Origin: Nocardia cyriacigeorgica
Lineage (GTDB): Bacteria; Actinomycetota; Actinomycetes; Mycobacteriales; Mycobacteriaceae
Length of the DNA: 64,000 nt
NCBI RefSeq assembly: GCF_010858045.1
Contig: NZ_JAAGVC010000001.1
Coordinates: forward strand, 68,061-132,060
Direction of reading: 5' to 3'
Shown: piece after piece, positions 52,042 to 61,064 of the stretch
Numbering within the stretch: position 1 is the first letter of the stretch
How the letters are laid out: the number at the start of each line of letters is the position of its first letter
Translations under genes and position numbers: made by a program
Notes under the pieces: model-generated
What the model was told of the DNA's origin: nothing
Databases searched by the model: none
What the model saw: only the letters and a program-made list of their open reading frames with translations

Positions 52042-53844
52042 TCAGGACCGGGGCTTGCGCCGCTCGTAGCGCTTACCGGAATCGCGCTCCCGGCGCGGGC
52101 CACGGGTGAACGAACGCTGCCCCGGCGGGCCCTGATCGAGCTGCAACTGGATGAGCTGACCGCTGATCCTGGTGCGCCGCAACGCTTCCAGCGTCTCCTG
52201 CGGCAGATTCGCGGGCAGCTCGACCAGGCTGTGGTCGGGCCGGATGCTGATATGACCGAAATCGCTGCGCCGCAGGCCGCCCTCGTTGGCGATCGCGCCC
52301 ACGATCGCGCCCGGCACCACCCGATGCCGCTTGCCGACGCTGATCCGGTAGGTGGCCAGCTCCGCGCCGGTGGCCCGATGCCGTCCGCCGGAACCGCCGG
52401 GACGTTCGTCGTCGAAGCGGCGCGGCGACCGTTCGCGCTGCGGCCGCTCCACCGGCTCCGGTTCCGGTTCCATGAAGAAGTTGTCGCCGTCGTAGGAACC
52501 GACGGCCAGCGCGGCCGCGATATCGACCAGCGGGATGTTGTGCTCGCGCTCGTACTCCTCGATCAACTTGCGGAACAGCGCGAGGTTGGCGGAGTTGAGG
52601 TTTTCGGTGATGGCGTCACCGAACTTCGACACTCGCTGGGCATTGACGTCGTCGACGCTGGGCAGCTGCATCTCGGTGAGCGGATGCCTGGTGGCGCGCT
52701 CGATGGCCTTGAGTAGATGCCGCTCGCGCGGGGCGACGAACAGCAGCGCCTCACCGGAGCGGCCCGCGCGGCCGGTGCGGCCGATGCGGTGCACATAGGA
52801 CTCGGTGTCGTGCGGGATGTCGTAGTTGACCACATGCGAGATGCGTTCCACGTCGAGGCCGCGGGCGGCGACGTCGGTGGCGACGAGGATGTCGAGCGTG
52901 CCCGCCTTGAGCTGGCCGATGGTGCGCTCACGCTGGGCCTGCGCGATATCGCCGTTGATGGCGGCGGCGGAGAAACCACGGGCCCGCAGCTTCTCGGCCA
53001 GCTCCTCGGTGGCCTGCTTGGTGCGCACGAAGATGATCATCGCCTCGAACGACTCGACCTCGAGGATGCGGGTCAGTGCGTCGAGTTTGCGCTGATGCGA
53101 CACCTGCACCCAGCGCTGGGTGATGTTGACGTTGGTGGAGGTCTTGGCCTTGACGGTGATCTCGACCGGATCGTTGAGGTACTGCTTGGAGATCTTGCGG
53201 ATCGCCGCGGGCATGGTGGCCGAGAACAGCGCGACCTGCTTGTCGGCCGGAGTGTCGGCGAGGATGCGCTCGACGTCCTCCTGGAAGCCCATCTTCAGCA
53301 TCTCGTCGGCCTCGTCGAGCACCAGATATTGCAGCTGCGACAGGTCGAGCGTGCCCTTTTCCAGGTGATCGATCACGCGCCCGGGCGTGCCGACCACGAC
53401 GTGCGCGCCGCGCCGCAGCCCCGACAGCTGCACGCCATAGCTCTGACCGCCGTAGATCGGCAGCACATGCAGGCCGGGGATGTGCGTGGCGTACCGGCCG
53501 AAGGCCTCGGCCACCTGGATGGCCAGTTCACGGGTGGGGGCGAGCACCAGCGCGCGTGGAGCCTTACCGCCGGCCTCCAGCCCCATCAGGATCGGGATGG
53601 CGAAGGCGGCGGTCTTGCCGGTGCCGGTCTGCGCCAGACCGACGACGTCGGCGCCGGAGAGCAGTGGCGGGATCGTCGCGGCCTGGATCGGCGACGGCGA
53701 TTCGTAGCCGACATCGGCGATGGCCCGCAGAATGCGGTCATCGATGCCGAGATCGGCGAACGTGGGGTCGACAGGGCTGGTATCGCCGCCCGCGGCGGCG
53801 GATTCGTCGTCGCTGGAAACGCTGTCGACCTGATTTGTGCTCAT
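52042..53844 (-). CDS. deaD: DEAD-box RNA helicase DeaD/CsdA
   Basis: A 600-residue RNA helicase. Q-motif region SPIQAATIP, AQTGTGKT (I), PTRELA (Ia), TPGR, DEAD (II), SAT (III), ATDVAARGLD (V) and HRIGRTGRAGR (VI) are all present. The C-terminal domain (about 490-560) with YRISVGKRHRVVPGAIVGAIANEGGL resembles the DbpA-type RNA-binding module of CsdA, and the tail is basic and Arg-rich. Expected roles are ribosome assembly and cold-shock RNA remodelling. Fits Rv1253 in position. Its start faces the nitrilase gene. Confidence 0.96.
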   Translation of the reverse strand: MSTNQVDSVSSDDESAAAGGDTSPVDPTFADLGIDDRILRAIADVGYESPSPIQAATIPPLLSGADVVGLAQTGTGKTAAFAIPILMGLEAGGKAPRALVLAPTRELAIQVAEAFGRYATHIPGLHVLPIYGGQSYGVQLSGLRRGAHVVVGTPGRVIDHLEKGTLDLSQLQYLVLDEADEMLKMGFQEDVERILADTPADKQVALFSATMPAAIRKISKQYLNDPVEITVKAKTSTNVNITQRWVQVSHQRKLDALTRILEVESFEAMIIFVRTKQATEELAEKLRARGFSAAAINGDIAQAQRERTIGQLKAGTLDILVATDVAARGLDVERISHVVNYDIPHDTESYVHRIGRTGRAGRSGEALLFVAPRERHLLKAIERATRHPLTEMQLPSVDDVNAQRVSKFGDAITENLNSANLALFRKLIEEYEREHNIPLVDIAAALAVGSYDGDNFFMEPEPEPVERPQRERSPRRFDDERPGGSGGRHRATGAELATYRISVGKRHRVVPGAIVGAIANEGGLRRSDFGHISIRPDHSLVELPANLPQETLEALRRTRISGQLIQLQLDQGPPGQRSFTRGPRRERDSGKRYERRKPRS

Positions 53845-53906
53845 TGAGCAGCAGTTTACTGCCTTGCGGTGGCTGTCCCGGCCACCGGGCCAATACGGTG
53901 AGACCT

Positions 53907-54761
53907 ATGCAACCGCAGAACACGGCCGCGACCGCGGCGACCGGGTCCGGGCGCGTCGAGGTCGCGGTGGTCCAGTTCGCGCCCTCGACCGAGCCTTCAC
54001 AGAATCTGCATCAGCTGCGCGAGCACGTGCGCGCGGCCGCCGAGGCCGGGGCGCAGGTGGTGGTCGCGCCGGAGTATTCGATGTTCGCCGTCAGCAGGCT
54101 CGACCATCGGGTCGTAGCCGTCGCCGAGCCGCTGACCGGGCCGTTCGTCACCGGACTCGCCGCGATCGCCGCCGATTACCACGTGCATCTGGTGGCCGGT
54201 GTGGTCGAGACGACCACGCCGGGAGAGGGCCGCATCCACAACACACTGGTCGCACTCGGACCGGACGGGACGCTACTGACGCAGTACCGCAAGGTGCACC
54301 TCTACGACGCGTTCGGCCACCGTGAATCCGAGGTCGTGCGGCCGGGAGCCGTGACCGATCCCGCGACGTTCACCGTGGGCGAGCTCACCTTCGGTTTGCA
54401 GACCTGCTTCGATCTGCGCTTCCCCGAGGGCTGCCGCCGGGTGGCCGCGGCCGGCGCGCAGGCCCTGCTGCTGCCCGCCCAATGGATTCCCGGACCGGGC
54501 AAGGTCGAGCAGTGGACGACGTTGTTGCGCGCCCGCGCCATCGAGAACACCGTCTATGTCGCGGCCGCCGATCAGAGTGCGCACCGTGGCGCGGGATCAT
54601 CGATGATCGTCGACCCGGCCGGCGTCGTCCTGGCCGCACTCGGCGAGGAACCGGGCGTGCTCGTCGCGACCGCCGACATCGCACGGGTGCACGAGGTGCG
54701 GCTGGCCAACCCCAGCCTGGACCTGCGGCGATTCGAGGTCGTCGAGCGCGTGTCGGAGTAG
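53907..54761 (+). CDS. Carbon-nitrogen hydrolase (nitrilase superfamily amidase)
   Basis: A 284-residue omega-amidase/NIT-like enzyme. The Glu-Lys-Cys triad is visible in APEYSMF, YRKVHLYD and TCFDLRFPE. IPGPGKVEQWTTLLRARAIENTVYVAAA closes the family pattern. The substrate amide is not known. The ATG at 53907 is used because the frame upstream overlaps deaD. The phosphoribosyltransferase starts 11 bp after its stop, so they are probably one operon. Confidence 0.9.
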   Translation: MQPQNTAATAATGSGRVEVAVVQFAPSTEPSQNLHQLREHVRAAAEAGAQVVVAPEYSMFAVSRLDHRVVAVAEPLTGPFVTGLAAIAADYHVHLVAGVVETTTPGEGRIHNTLVALGPDGTLLTQYRKVHLYDAFGHRESEVVRPGAVTDPATFTVGELTFGLQTCFDLRFPEGCRRVAAAGAQALLLPAQWIPGPGKVEQWTTLLRARAIENTVYVAAADQSAHRGAGSSMIVDPAGVVLAALGEEPGVLVATADIARVHEVRLANPSLDLRRFEVVERVSE

Positions 54762-54772
54762 CGTTCGAAGTA

Positions 54773-55405
54773 ATGGTGTACAGCGATCGTGCCGCCGCCG
54801 GTCGCGCGCTGGGTAAGAGATTGTCCTACCTGCACGCGTCGAATCCGCTGGTGCTCGGTCTGCCGCGGGGCGGGGTGCCGGTGGCCGCCGCGGTGCGCGA
54901 GGTGATCGGCGGCGATCTGGACATCCTGCTGGTGCGCAAGCTGGGCGTGCCCTGGCAGCCCGAGCTCGCGGTCGGCGCCATCGGCGAGGACGGCGCCAAG
55001 GTGATCAATACCGACGTGCTGGCCCACACCGGGCTCACCCATGACCGGGTCGACGAGATCGAAGCCGTCGAGCGGGCCGAGCTCGAACGTCGCCGGGCCG
55101 TCTGGCGCGGCGACCGCGAGGCGCTCGAGGTGGGCGGACGCACCGTCGTCCTCGTCGACGACGGCATGGCCACCGGTGCCAGCATGCTGGTCGCCTGCCG
55201 GGTCGCGCGGCTGCGGATGCCGGACCAGATCGTGGTCGGGGTGCCGGTGGCCTCGGCCGAAGCCATGGACCGGGTCGCACTCGAAGCCGACGACGTGGTC
55301 TGCCCGCTGGTCCCGCCCAGCCTCGGCGGTGTCGGCAATGCCTACCGCGATTTCCATCAACTCGCCGACCACGAAGTGACCGAGCTACTGCGCGCCGACG
55401 TCTAG
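54773..55405 (+). CDS. Phosphoribosyltransferase-domain protein
   Basis: A 210-residue type I PRTase-fold protein. VVLVDDGMATGASM is the PRPP-binding loop, and LGLPRGGVPVAAAV plus LVRKLGVPWQPELAVGAI match the common actinobacterial family. A short alpha-helical insert (HDRVDEIEAVERAELERRR) sits before the PRPP loop. Its nucleobase substrate is unknown. Co-oriented with the nitrilase gene. Confidence 0.88.
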   Translation: MVYSDRAAAGRALGKRLSYLHASNPLVLGLPRGGVPVAAAVREVIGGDLDILLVRKLGVPWQPELAVGAIGEDGAKVINTDVLAHTGLTHDRVDEIEAVERAELERRRAVWRGDREALEVGGRTVVLVDDGMATGASMLVACRVARLRMPDQIVVGVPVASAEAMDRVALEADDVVCPLVPPSLGGVGNAYRDFHQLADHEVTELLRADV

Positions 55406-55433
55406 CCCGAGAGCGTCACCGGACCGGGGGATC

Positions 55434-56189
55434 TCACCAGTGGTCGGCGAAGGTGCGCCGCTGTGCGGCGGTGACCATCGGCCGCAGATGCCCGGTGAAC
55501 TGTTCGGCGTCCACCGCGACGATGTCGACGCTGTTGCCGGTGCGCACCAGGTAGCGGCCGTCGTCGGTGAGATCCACCCAGCACAGCACCCCGAAAGGAT
55601 CCAGTTCCTCGTTACGCCGCACCGACACCACGATCTGGCCGATGCCGTCGCGGCGCTGCCGCAGCAGGGTCCGGATCCTTGCCGGTTCGGTGGGCCCGGC
55701 GACGGGCATCGTCACGAGATTGCGGCTGTCCTCGATCACCCGCGACAGCGGTGCGTTGAGCCGGGGTCCGGTGCCCGCCGGGAAGCCGGGAAGCATCGAC
55801 ACCACCCGGCCGGGCAGTGATGTGGCGCCGCCGGCGATCACCGTCAGCTCGGCACCGCGGTCCGGTGCACTGCCCGGGCGCTGGGCGGCGACCACCGCGA
55901 CATTGCCGCTGGCGGCGCCGAGCACCCGGACCGGCGTGGGCGCGCCGTCCTCACCGCTGCGTTCACCGAACACCTCGACGCACACGTCCGGCCGGGCCAG
56001 CACGCGCAGCGCGGCCTCCAGGTCGGCGTCGAGGGTGCGTTCACACCATTCGGTCAGCGCGGGCAGTTGCGCGGCGCGTTCGGCGGTGTCACGCGCCGAC
56101 AGTCGCACGGCCAGCGGGTAGGGGATGCGGTCGCCGTCGGTCCGGGACCAGGCCATGGCGAACTGGTCCGGGGTCATGCTCCAGTTCAC
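55434..56189 (-). CDS. EspG-like ESX secretion chaperone
   Basis: A 251-residue protein with an EspG-type layout: VNWSMTPDQFAMAW at the start, ARPDVCVEVFGERSGEDG and AVVAAQRPG in the middle, and late ITVSVRR-like strands. EspG proteins bind PPE partners before ESX (type VII) export. The GTG at 56189 overlaps the stop of the PPE-like gene by 4 bp; a longer start at 56204 would overlap by 19 bp. No ESX membrane genes are in the window, so the secretion machine must be elsewhere. Confidence 0.85.
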   Translation of the reverse strand: MNWSMTPDQFAMAWSRTDGDRIPYPLAVRLSARDTAERAAQLPALTEWCERTLDADLEAALRVLARPDVCVEVFGERSGEDGAPTPVRVLGAASGNVAVVAAQRPGSAPDRGAELTVIAGGATSLPGRVVSMLPGFPAGTGPRLNAPLSRVIEDSRNLVTMPVAGPTEPARIRTLLRQRRDGIGQIVVSVRRNEELDPFGVLCWVDLTDDGRYLVRTGNSVDIVAVDAEQFTGHLRPMVTAAQRRTFADHW

Positions 56190-57505
56190 TCGTGCTCGGT
56201 CCACTCACCGAGGACCGGCGGCGTGGTGGGGTCGAGCGAGCCGATCAGCTCACCGCCCGCACCACCCGGTTCGAGGAAGGTCAGTTCGTCGTCGACGTAG
56301 TGCAGGTCGTCGTCCTCGTCGTCGAATTCGTCGGTCTTGGCCGGCGCCTGCTTCGGCGGGACCGGGCCTTGGCCCGAGCGGGTGGTGTCGGCGGCGGCCA
56401 GCGCGCCGCCCATCAGCCCGCCCATGGCGCCGGCGCTCATGCCGGTGATGGCTTCGCTGCTCGAGCCGTGCGAATCCTGCCGCTTCTCTTCCCGTTTGCG
56501 CTGGTCGTCGCCGCTGGTGTTCGCGGGAACCGAGGCGGGGGCCGTGACGGATGCTGGAGAGGTGACAGCAGATGCCGGTGCCGTGGCCGGCATTGCCGGC
56601 GGGCGGTCGACCGGTGCCGCCGAGGCGACAGCGGTGGGTGCGGTGGTCGCGGCGGCCGGGGTGGTGGCGGGCGGCGCCTGCGGTGCTGCCTCCGGTGCCG
56701 CGACGAGCGGTGCGGCGGCGGCCGCGGGAATCGTCGGCGGGGCGGCGGCGCCCGGCTCCGTGGCCTCGGCCGCCGGCGCCGCCGGCTGCTGCCCCGCCTC
56801 GGGCTCGGGGACACCGATGACGGCACCGACCGCGGCCGGTTGCGTGACCGGCCTGCCCGCGGCGGTATCCGGGACCACGATCGACACCGGGCCCGGCCGC
56901 GCGGCTTCCGGAGCAGGATCGGCCGCTGCCCCGGCCACCGCGTCCGGGAACGCGGGGATTCCGGCACCGGTGGGGATGAACGCGCTGGTGTAGATGCTCT
57001 CCATCACCCGGACCACATCCTGGCGGGAGTTCTCGACGGACTTGGCCGCGGTGACGTTCTCGCTCGCGCGTGAAGGATCCAGCAGCGCCGCCGCCAGATC
57101 CGGCTCGGTCTCCGAGGGGCCGGGCACCGCGCCACGCAGCGCCTCGGCCGCATCACCTGCCTGCCCGAGCCGCTGCCCGACCACCGTCATCACATCGGCG
57201 AGCTGCCTGCCCAACTGTTCGAAATCGCGCACCGCCGCGGCGGCCTGCTGGGCGGCGGCGCCGCGCCAGCCGTCGGCAATGGCCGAACGAATCTCGGTGT
57301 GCGCCTGGTCGATCGCATCGGTCAGGCCGGTGGCGGTGTTCTGCCAGGTCTGCTGGCCTGCCAGCAGGGTGGCGGGGGCCAGCTGCTGCACGGCGGCATG
57401 GATCTGCTGGTGGGTGAGGTTGTCGAAGATCTCGACCGTCGACGCGTAGTCGGGGTCGACGCGCTGGTGAGCGCCGCGTTCGGCGGCGCGCGGCATATTA
57501 CGCAT
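56186..57505 (-). CDS. PPE-like ESX substrate with Pro/Ala-rich tail
   Basis: A 439-residue protein. A helical N-terminal domain (about 25-150) contains DGWRGAA with a WxG motif at 80-82 and looks like a PPE/WXG100-type bundle. Then comes a long Pro/Ala/Thr-rich region (about 180-340), a helical GAMGGLMGGALAAAD segment and an acidic end (DEFDDEDDDLHYVDDELTF). GGAAGG precedes the ATG at 57505; a second ATG lies at 57496. It overlaps the PE-like stop by 8 bp. Confidence 0.8.
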   Translation of the reverse strand: MRNMPRAAERGAHQRVDPDYASTVEIFDNLTHQQIHAAVQQLAPATLLAGQQTWQNTATGLTDAIDQAHTEIRSAIADGWRGAAAQQAAAAVRDFEQLGRQLADVMTVVGQRLGQAGDAAEALRGAVPGPSETEPDLAAALLDPSRASENVTAAKSVENSRQDVVRVMESIYTSAFIPTGAGIPAFPDAVAGAAADPAPEAARPGPVSIVVPDTAAGRPVTQPAAVGAVIGVPEPEAGQQPAAPAAEATEPGAAAPPTIPAAAAAPLVAAPEAAPQAPPATTPAAATTAPTAVASAAPVDRPPAMPATAPASAVTSPASVTAPASVPANTSGDDQRKREEKRQDSHGSSSEAITGMSAGAMGGLMGGALAAADTTRSGQGPVPPKQAPAKTDEFDDEDDDLHYVDDELTFLEPGGAGGELIGSLDPTTPPVLGEWTEHE

Positions 57506-57869
57506 CGGCGGCCACCTTCCTGGTGGCGGCGGCGACGGCGTCGTCGGTATCGCGGTAGGCCGCGGCGGCGGCGCGGAAGGTGTGCGCGAGGCCGCGCGCG
57601 GCGGCCGCGTAGTCGCGCAGCTGCGCGATGGCGTCGCCGGCCTTGCCCTCGAATCCGCGGCGCAGTGCGTCACCGGAGGCGAAGCCACCGAAACCCGGCA
57701 GTGTGGTGGCAGCGGCGAGTTGCTGGATCTGGATGTCGACCTGATCGGCCAGCTGTTCGTAGCGCAGGGCGCATTGTTCGTGCGCCCCCTCGGCCACCAG
57801 GACACCGTCGATCCACAGATCTCCGTTGTCGATCGCGGTACCGAGTGCGGCGATATCGTTGCGCTGCAC
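57498..57869 (-). CDS. PE/WXG100-like ESX partner protein
   Basis: A 123-residue helical protein. Its C-terminus carries YRDTD (105-109), which matches the YxxxD/E type VII secretion signal. The pair of PE-like and PPE-like genes followed by EspG mirrors the mycobacterial arrangement. No PE motif at the N-terminus is seen, so PE-like refers to position and signal only. Confidence 0.78.
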   Translation of the reverse strand: MQRNDIAALGTAIDNGDLWIDGVLVAEGAHEQCALRYEQLADQVDIQIQQLAAATTLPGFGGFASGDALRRGFEGKAGDAIAQLRDYAAAARGLAHTFRAAAAAYRDTDDAVAAATRKVAADA

Positions 57870-57912
57870 CTCGTCCCCCTTCTTCCCATCGAGCTGCCTG
57901 CGCAGCTGTCGG

Positions 57913-58650
57913 TCACGAGCGCCGTGCCAACCCCTTGACGACTCCCAGCGTCCACTCCGCGATGTCGGCAGCGACCCGCGCGTGCACCGGCTCGTGCAGC
58001 AGATCGTGCCCGGCGTCGGCGTACTCCCGCAAATCTACCGATTCGTGGCGCTCAGTCCATACCCGCATCGCCTCGACCGGGGCGCGGCGATCGTCGGCGC
58101 CGTGCACGGCCAGCACCGGAAGCCGCGGCGGCAGCGGCGTTCCCGCGGCCTCCGGCGCCCCGCCGCCGAGCGCGCGGCGCGGCACCCCGGACAGCACCAG
58201 TGCGGTCAGCGTGTCCGCGGGCAATGCCGGGACCAGCGGATAGTCGGCGGCGACGGTGTCGGTGCCGCGGATCGCGTCCGGATCGGCGGACTCCGCCGGT
58301 GGGATGGCCGCGCCGAGTGCGCCGAGCGCGGTGACCGCGCCGAGCGAATGGCCCATCAGGATCAGCGGTGTCTCGGGGACTTGCGCCCGGACCAGTTCGA
58401 TCATCGGTACCGCGTCTGCCACCAGTTCCCGCAGCGTGCCCGGCTGTTCTGGATCGCCTTCGCTGAGTCCGTGTCCGGCCGTGTCCAACGCCCACATCTC
58501 GATGTTCGCGCCGCGCAGCACCCGCGCGAACCGGTGGTAATGCCCACTGTGCTGACCGATGCCCGGCAGCAGTACCAGCACCGCTACCCGGCCCTCGTCC
58601 GGCCACCGCCGATAATGCATCCGGCCGCGCGCGCCGTCGAAGTAACCCAT
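57913..58650 (-). CDS. Monoacylglycerol-lipase-like alpha/beta hydrolase
   Basis: A 245-residue hydrolase. LPGIGQHSGHYHRFARVL is the region preceding the oxyanion loop, MGHSLGAV holds the nucleophilic Ser, VHGADDRRAPVEAM the acid, and AGHDLLHEP the His. The start MGYFDGARGRMHYRRW at 58650 is typical of the Hydrolase_4 family; the longer frame upstream is antisense to nothing but lacks the family pattern. Substrate is probably a monoacylglycerol or related lipid. Confidence 0.87.
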   Translation of the reverse strand: MGYFDGARGRMHYRRWPDEGRVAVLVLLPGIGQHSGHYHRFARVLRGANIEMWALDTAGHGLSEGDPEQPGTLRELVADAVPMIELVRAQVPETPLILMGHSLGAVTALGALGAAIPPAESADPDAIRGTDTVAADYPLVPALPADTLTALVLSGVPRRALGGGAPEAAGTPLPPRLPVLAVHGADDRRAPVEAMRVWTERHESVDLREYADAGHDLLHEPVHARVAADIAEWTLGVVKGLARRS

Positions 58651-58811
58651 CACCGCATCGTCGCAGAATTCTTGGGGCAGTTGGGGACTCACGTTCTGGT
58701 ACTGGTGCGTAGTTTTGCGGGCTCGAATATGGGATCCGTCACAGCTGGGCGGGCGCGGGACGTCGACGTCGTCGGCGGTGGATTCGCCGTCGGAATCATC
58801 GAGCAGTCCGG

Positions 58812-59771
58812 TTACCGAACAGCTCGCAGCGCCCGCTCGGCGAGGTCCCGGACGCGGTCCCGGAGTTCGGGCGGCTCGTGTACCTGGAACTCCGCGCCGA
58901 GGGCGAGCAGGCGTTGGGCCAGCCATTCGGGGGAGTCGTCGCGCTCGCAGTCCATCCGGCAGGAGGTGGAGCCGACCTCGATCAGGTCGCCAGGATCGTC
59001 ACCGAGCCGGCCGGCGACCCGGGCCAGTGGCGCCTCGATGGTGACGCGGACCCGCAGCATCGGCGTGCCCCAATCGGTGCGGCGGCCCGCGACATAGGCC
59101 GCCGGATCCTCGGCGGGCAGGGCGCGCGGGGTGAACCGGGCGCCGGTCGGGCGGACACGGTCGATCCGATCCACCCGGAAGATCCGCCAGCCCTCGCGGT
59201 CGAGGTCATAGCCGACCAGATACCAGCGCCGCCGGGACGGCACCAGGCCCGCCGGTTCGGCGTGCCGGGCGGTGCGTGCGCCCGCGCCGTCGCGATAGTC
59301 GAAGCGCACCCGCTCGGTATTGGTCACCGCGACGGCCAGGGCGGTGAGGACGTCGGCGTCCACTCCCACTCCCGCACCCGACGGCACCATCAGCGCGGTC
59401 CCCAGCACCCGTACCCGGCGCCGCAATTTCGCGGGCAGGACCTGCTCGAGTTTGGCCAGTGCGCGCACCGAGGCCTCCTCGATGCCGATGACGGCCGACC
59501 CGGCGGCTGCGCGCAGCCCGACCGCCAGCGCCACGGCCTCGTCATTGTCGACCAGCAGCGGCGGCATGGCGGCACCGGCGACCAACCGATAACCACCGGC
59601 CGCGCCCATCGTCGCCTCGACCGGATACCCCAGATCCCGCAGCCGCTCGATATCGCGGCGCACGGTACGTCCGGTGACGCCGAGCCGTGCGGCCAGTTCG
59701 CTACCCGGCCATTCCCGTGGTGTCTGGAGCAGCGACAGCAGCCGCAGCAGGCGTTCCGGAGTGTCGTTCAT
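58812..59771 (-). CDS. WYL-domain transcriptional regulator (DeoR-type HTH)
   Basis: A 319-residue regulator. The N-terminal HTH shows RLLRLLSLLQTPREWPGSELAARLGVTGRTVRRDIERLRDLGYPV. The WYL domain shows RHAEPAGLVPSRRRWYLVGYDLDREGWRIFRVDRI. Members sense ligands or ssDNA and regulate nearby genes. Its start faces the epoxide hydrolase gene across a palindrome, which it may bind. Confidence 0.92.
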   Translation of the reverse strand: MNDTPERLLRLLSLLQTPREWPGSELAARLGVTGRTVRRDIERLRDLGYPVEATMGAAGGYRLVAGAAMPPLLVDNDEAVALAVGLRAAAGSAVIGIEEASVRALAKLEQVLPAKLRRRVRVLGTALMVPSGAGVGVDADVLTALAVAVTNTERVRFDYRDGAGARTARHAEPAGLVPSRRRWYLVGYDLDREGWRIFRVDRIDRVRPTGARFTPRALPAEDPAAYVAGRRTDWGTPMLRVRVTIEAPLARVAGRLGDDPGDLIEVGSTSCRMDCERDDSPEWLAQRLLALGAEFQVHEPPELRDRVRDLAERALRAVR

Positions 59772-59794
59772 ATTTCCCGAGGGTTCCCGATAAC

Positions 59795-59813
59795 TAGGAC
59801 CTGATCAGTCCTA
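59795..59813. promoter_or_regulatory. Inverted repeat between WYL regulator and epoxide hydrolase
   Basis: TAGGAC and GTCCTA flank CTGATCA in a symmetrical 19-bp arrangement, 24 bp upstream of the WYL start and 53 bp before the hydrolase start. It is the natural candidate WYL operator. Confidence 0.6.
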
Positions 59814-59865
59814 TATGGCTCCTAGCGTAGTCCGCGGATCACCCCCTAGCTCACAGGAGAAACCG

Positions 59866-61014
59866 ATGTTCCCGATTCGCCCCTTCCGGATCGACATCCC
59901 GCAGGCCGACCTCGACGACCTGCACGAGCGGCTGGCCCGTACCCGCTGGAGCGCCCACCGGTTGCCGGGGGAGGGCTGGGAGCGCGGGGTTCCGCTGGAC
60001 TACCTGAAGGAGCTGGCCGAATACTGGCGCACCGGATTCGATTGGCGGGCCCATGAAGCAGCGTTGAACGAGTTTCCGCAGTTCATCACCGAGATCGACG
60101 GTCTCGATGTGCATTTCGTTCATGTGCGCTCGGCGGACCCGGAGGCGATTCCGCTGCTGCTCACCCACGGCTGGCCGAATTCGTTCGTCGAGTTCAGCAA
60201 GACCATCGGCCTGCTCGCCGACCCACGGGCGCACGGTCTCGACGACGCCGTGGCCTTCCATGTGGTGGTCCCGTCGGTGCCCGGCTTCGCCTTCTCGGCC
60301 CCGCCCGCCGAGCCCGGCATGAGTACCGCGCGGGTGGCCGCGATGTGGGTGACGCTGATGGAGCGGCTCGGTTACGACCGATACGGCGTCCAGGGCGGCG
60401 ACCTCGGCGCCTATATCGCACCAGAGATGGCCATCGCGGCCCCGGATCGGGTGATCGGCGTGCACCTCGACGGCGGTATCGGCATGCCGACCGCCGCGGA
60501 CGTCCCGGCCATGACCGACGACGAACGCGCCGAATGGGATCTGATGCAGCAGTGGATGACCGGCGTCGATCACCACGCGCTATTGCATGCGGCCCCGCAG
60601 ACCTTCGCGCACGCCTGGACCGATTCGCCGGTCGGCCTGCTGGCCTGGATGGTGCAGAAGTTCCACGAGTTCTCGCCGCTGCCCGAGTACACCATCGACC
60701 GCGACCACCTGCTCACCAATATCGCGCTGTACTGGTTCACCGACACCGCGGGTACGTCGTCGTGGCCGATGTACAACGGTCTCGGTGACGGCGGGTTCGC
60801 GTGGCCGAAAGGTCAGCGGCTGGTGCCGACGGGGACCTACGGCGGCGGGTCGGCGTTGATGCGGCGGTTGGCGGAGCGGGACAACGACATCGTGCACTGG
60901 CCGGAGGGGAATCGGGGCAATCACTTCGTCGCGATGGAAGTTCCGACTGCGCACGCCGCAGACATCGGCAAGTTCTTCGGCAGTGTCCGGTCAGCAGGTG
61001 AGCGGAACGGTTGA
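59866..61014 (+). CDS. Epoxide hydrolase-family protein (EHN domain)
   Basis: A 382-residue alpha/beta hydrolase. The N-terminal EHN domain ([22 protein letters not shown]) is that of microsomal-type epoxide hydrolases. HGWPNSF is the oxyanion motif, GGDLGAY carries the Asp nucleophile, and [10 protein letters not shown] the catalytic His. The ATG at 59866 has AGGAG 6 nt upstream; the frame runs earlier to 59815 without support. It likely opens epoxides to diols. Divergent from the WYL regulator. Confidence 0.92.
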   Translation: MFPIRPFRIDIPQADLDDLHERLARTRWSAHRLPGEGWERGVPLDYLKELAEYWRTGFDWRAHEAALNEFPQFITEIDGLDVHFVHVRSADPEAIPLLLTHGWPNSFVEFSKTIGLLADPRAHGLDDAVAFHVVVPSVPGFAFSAPPAEPGMSTARVAAMWVTLMERLGYDRYGVQGGDLGAYIAPEMAIAAPDRVIGVHLDGGIGMPTAADVPAMTDDERAEWDLMQQWMTGVDHHALLHAAPQTFAHAWTDSPVGLLAWMVQKFHEFSPLPEYTIDRDHLLTNIALYWFTDTAGTSSWPMYNGLGDGGFAWPKGQRLVPTGTYGGGSALMRRLAERDNDIVHWPEGNRGNHFVAMEVPTAHAADIGKFFGSVRSAGERNG

Positions 61015-61030
61015 GCGTACGATCGAAACC

Positions 61031-61064
61031 GCTGGCCGCGCAGAGGGTCTGACGAGCGGCCGGC
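61031..61064 (+). terminator. Candidate hairpin after epoxide hydrolase
   Basis: A 9-bp stem (61031-61039 with 61056-61064, one G-T pair) with a 16-nt loop, 16 bp after the stop. It touches the start of the CRISPR-like repeat that follows. Confidence 0.45.

Noticed and set aside
61002..61062. A third CRISPR-like repeat one 61-nt unit upstream
   Set aside because: No CCCC/GGGG core or matching sequence is found at that position, nor one unit downstream at about 61185.
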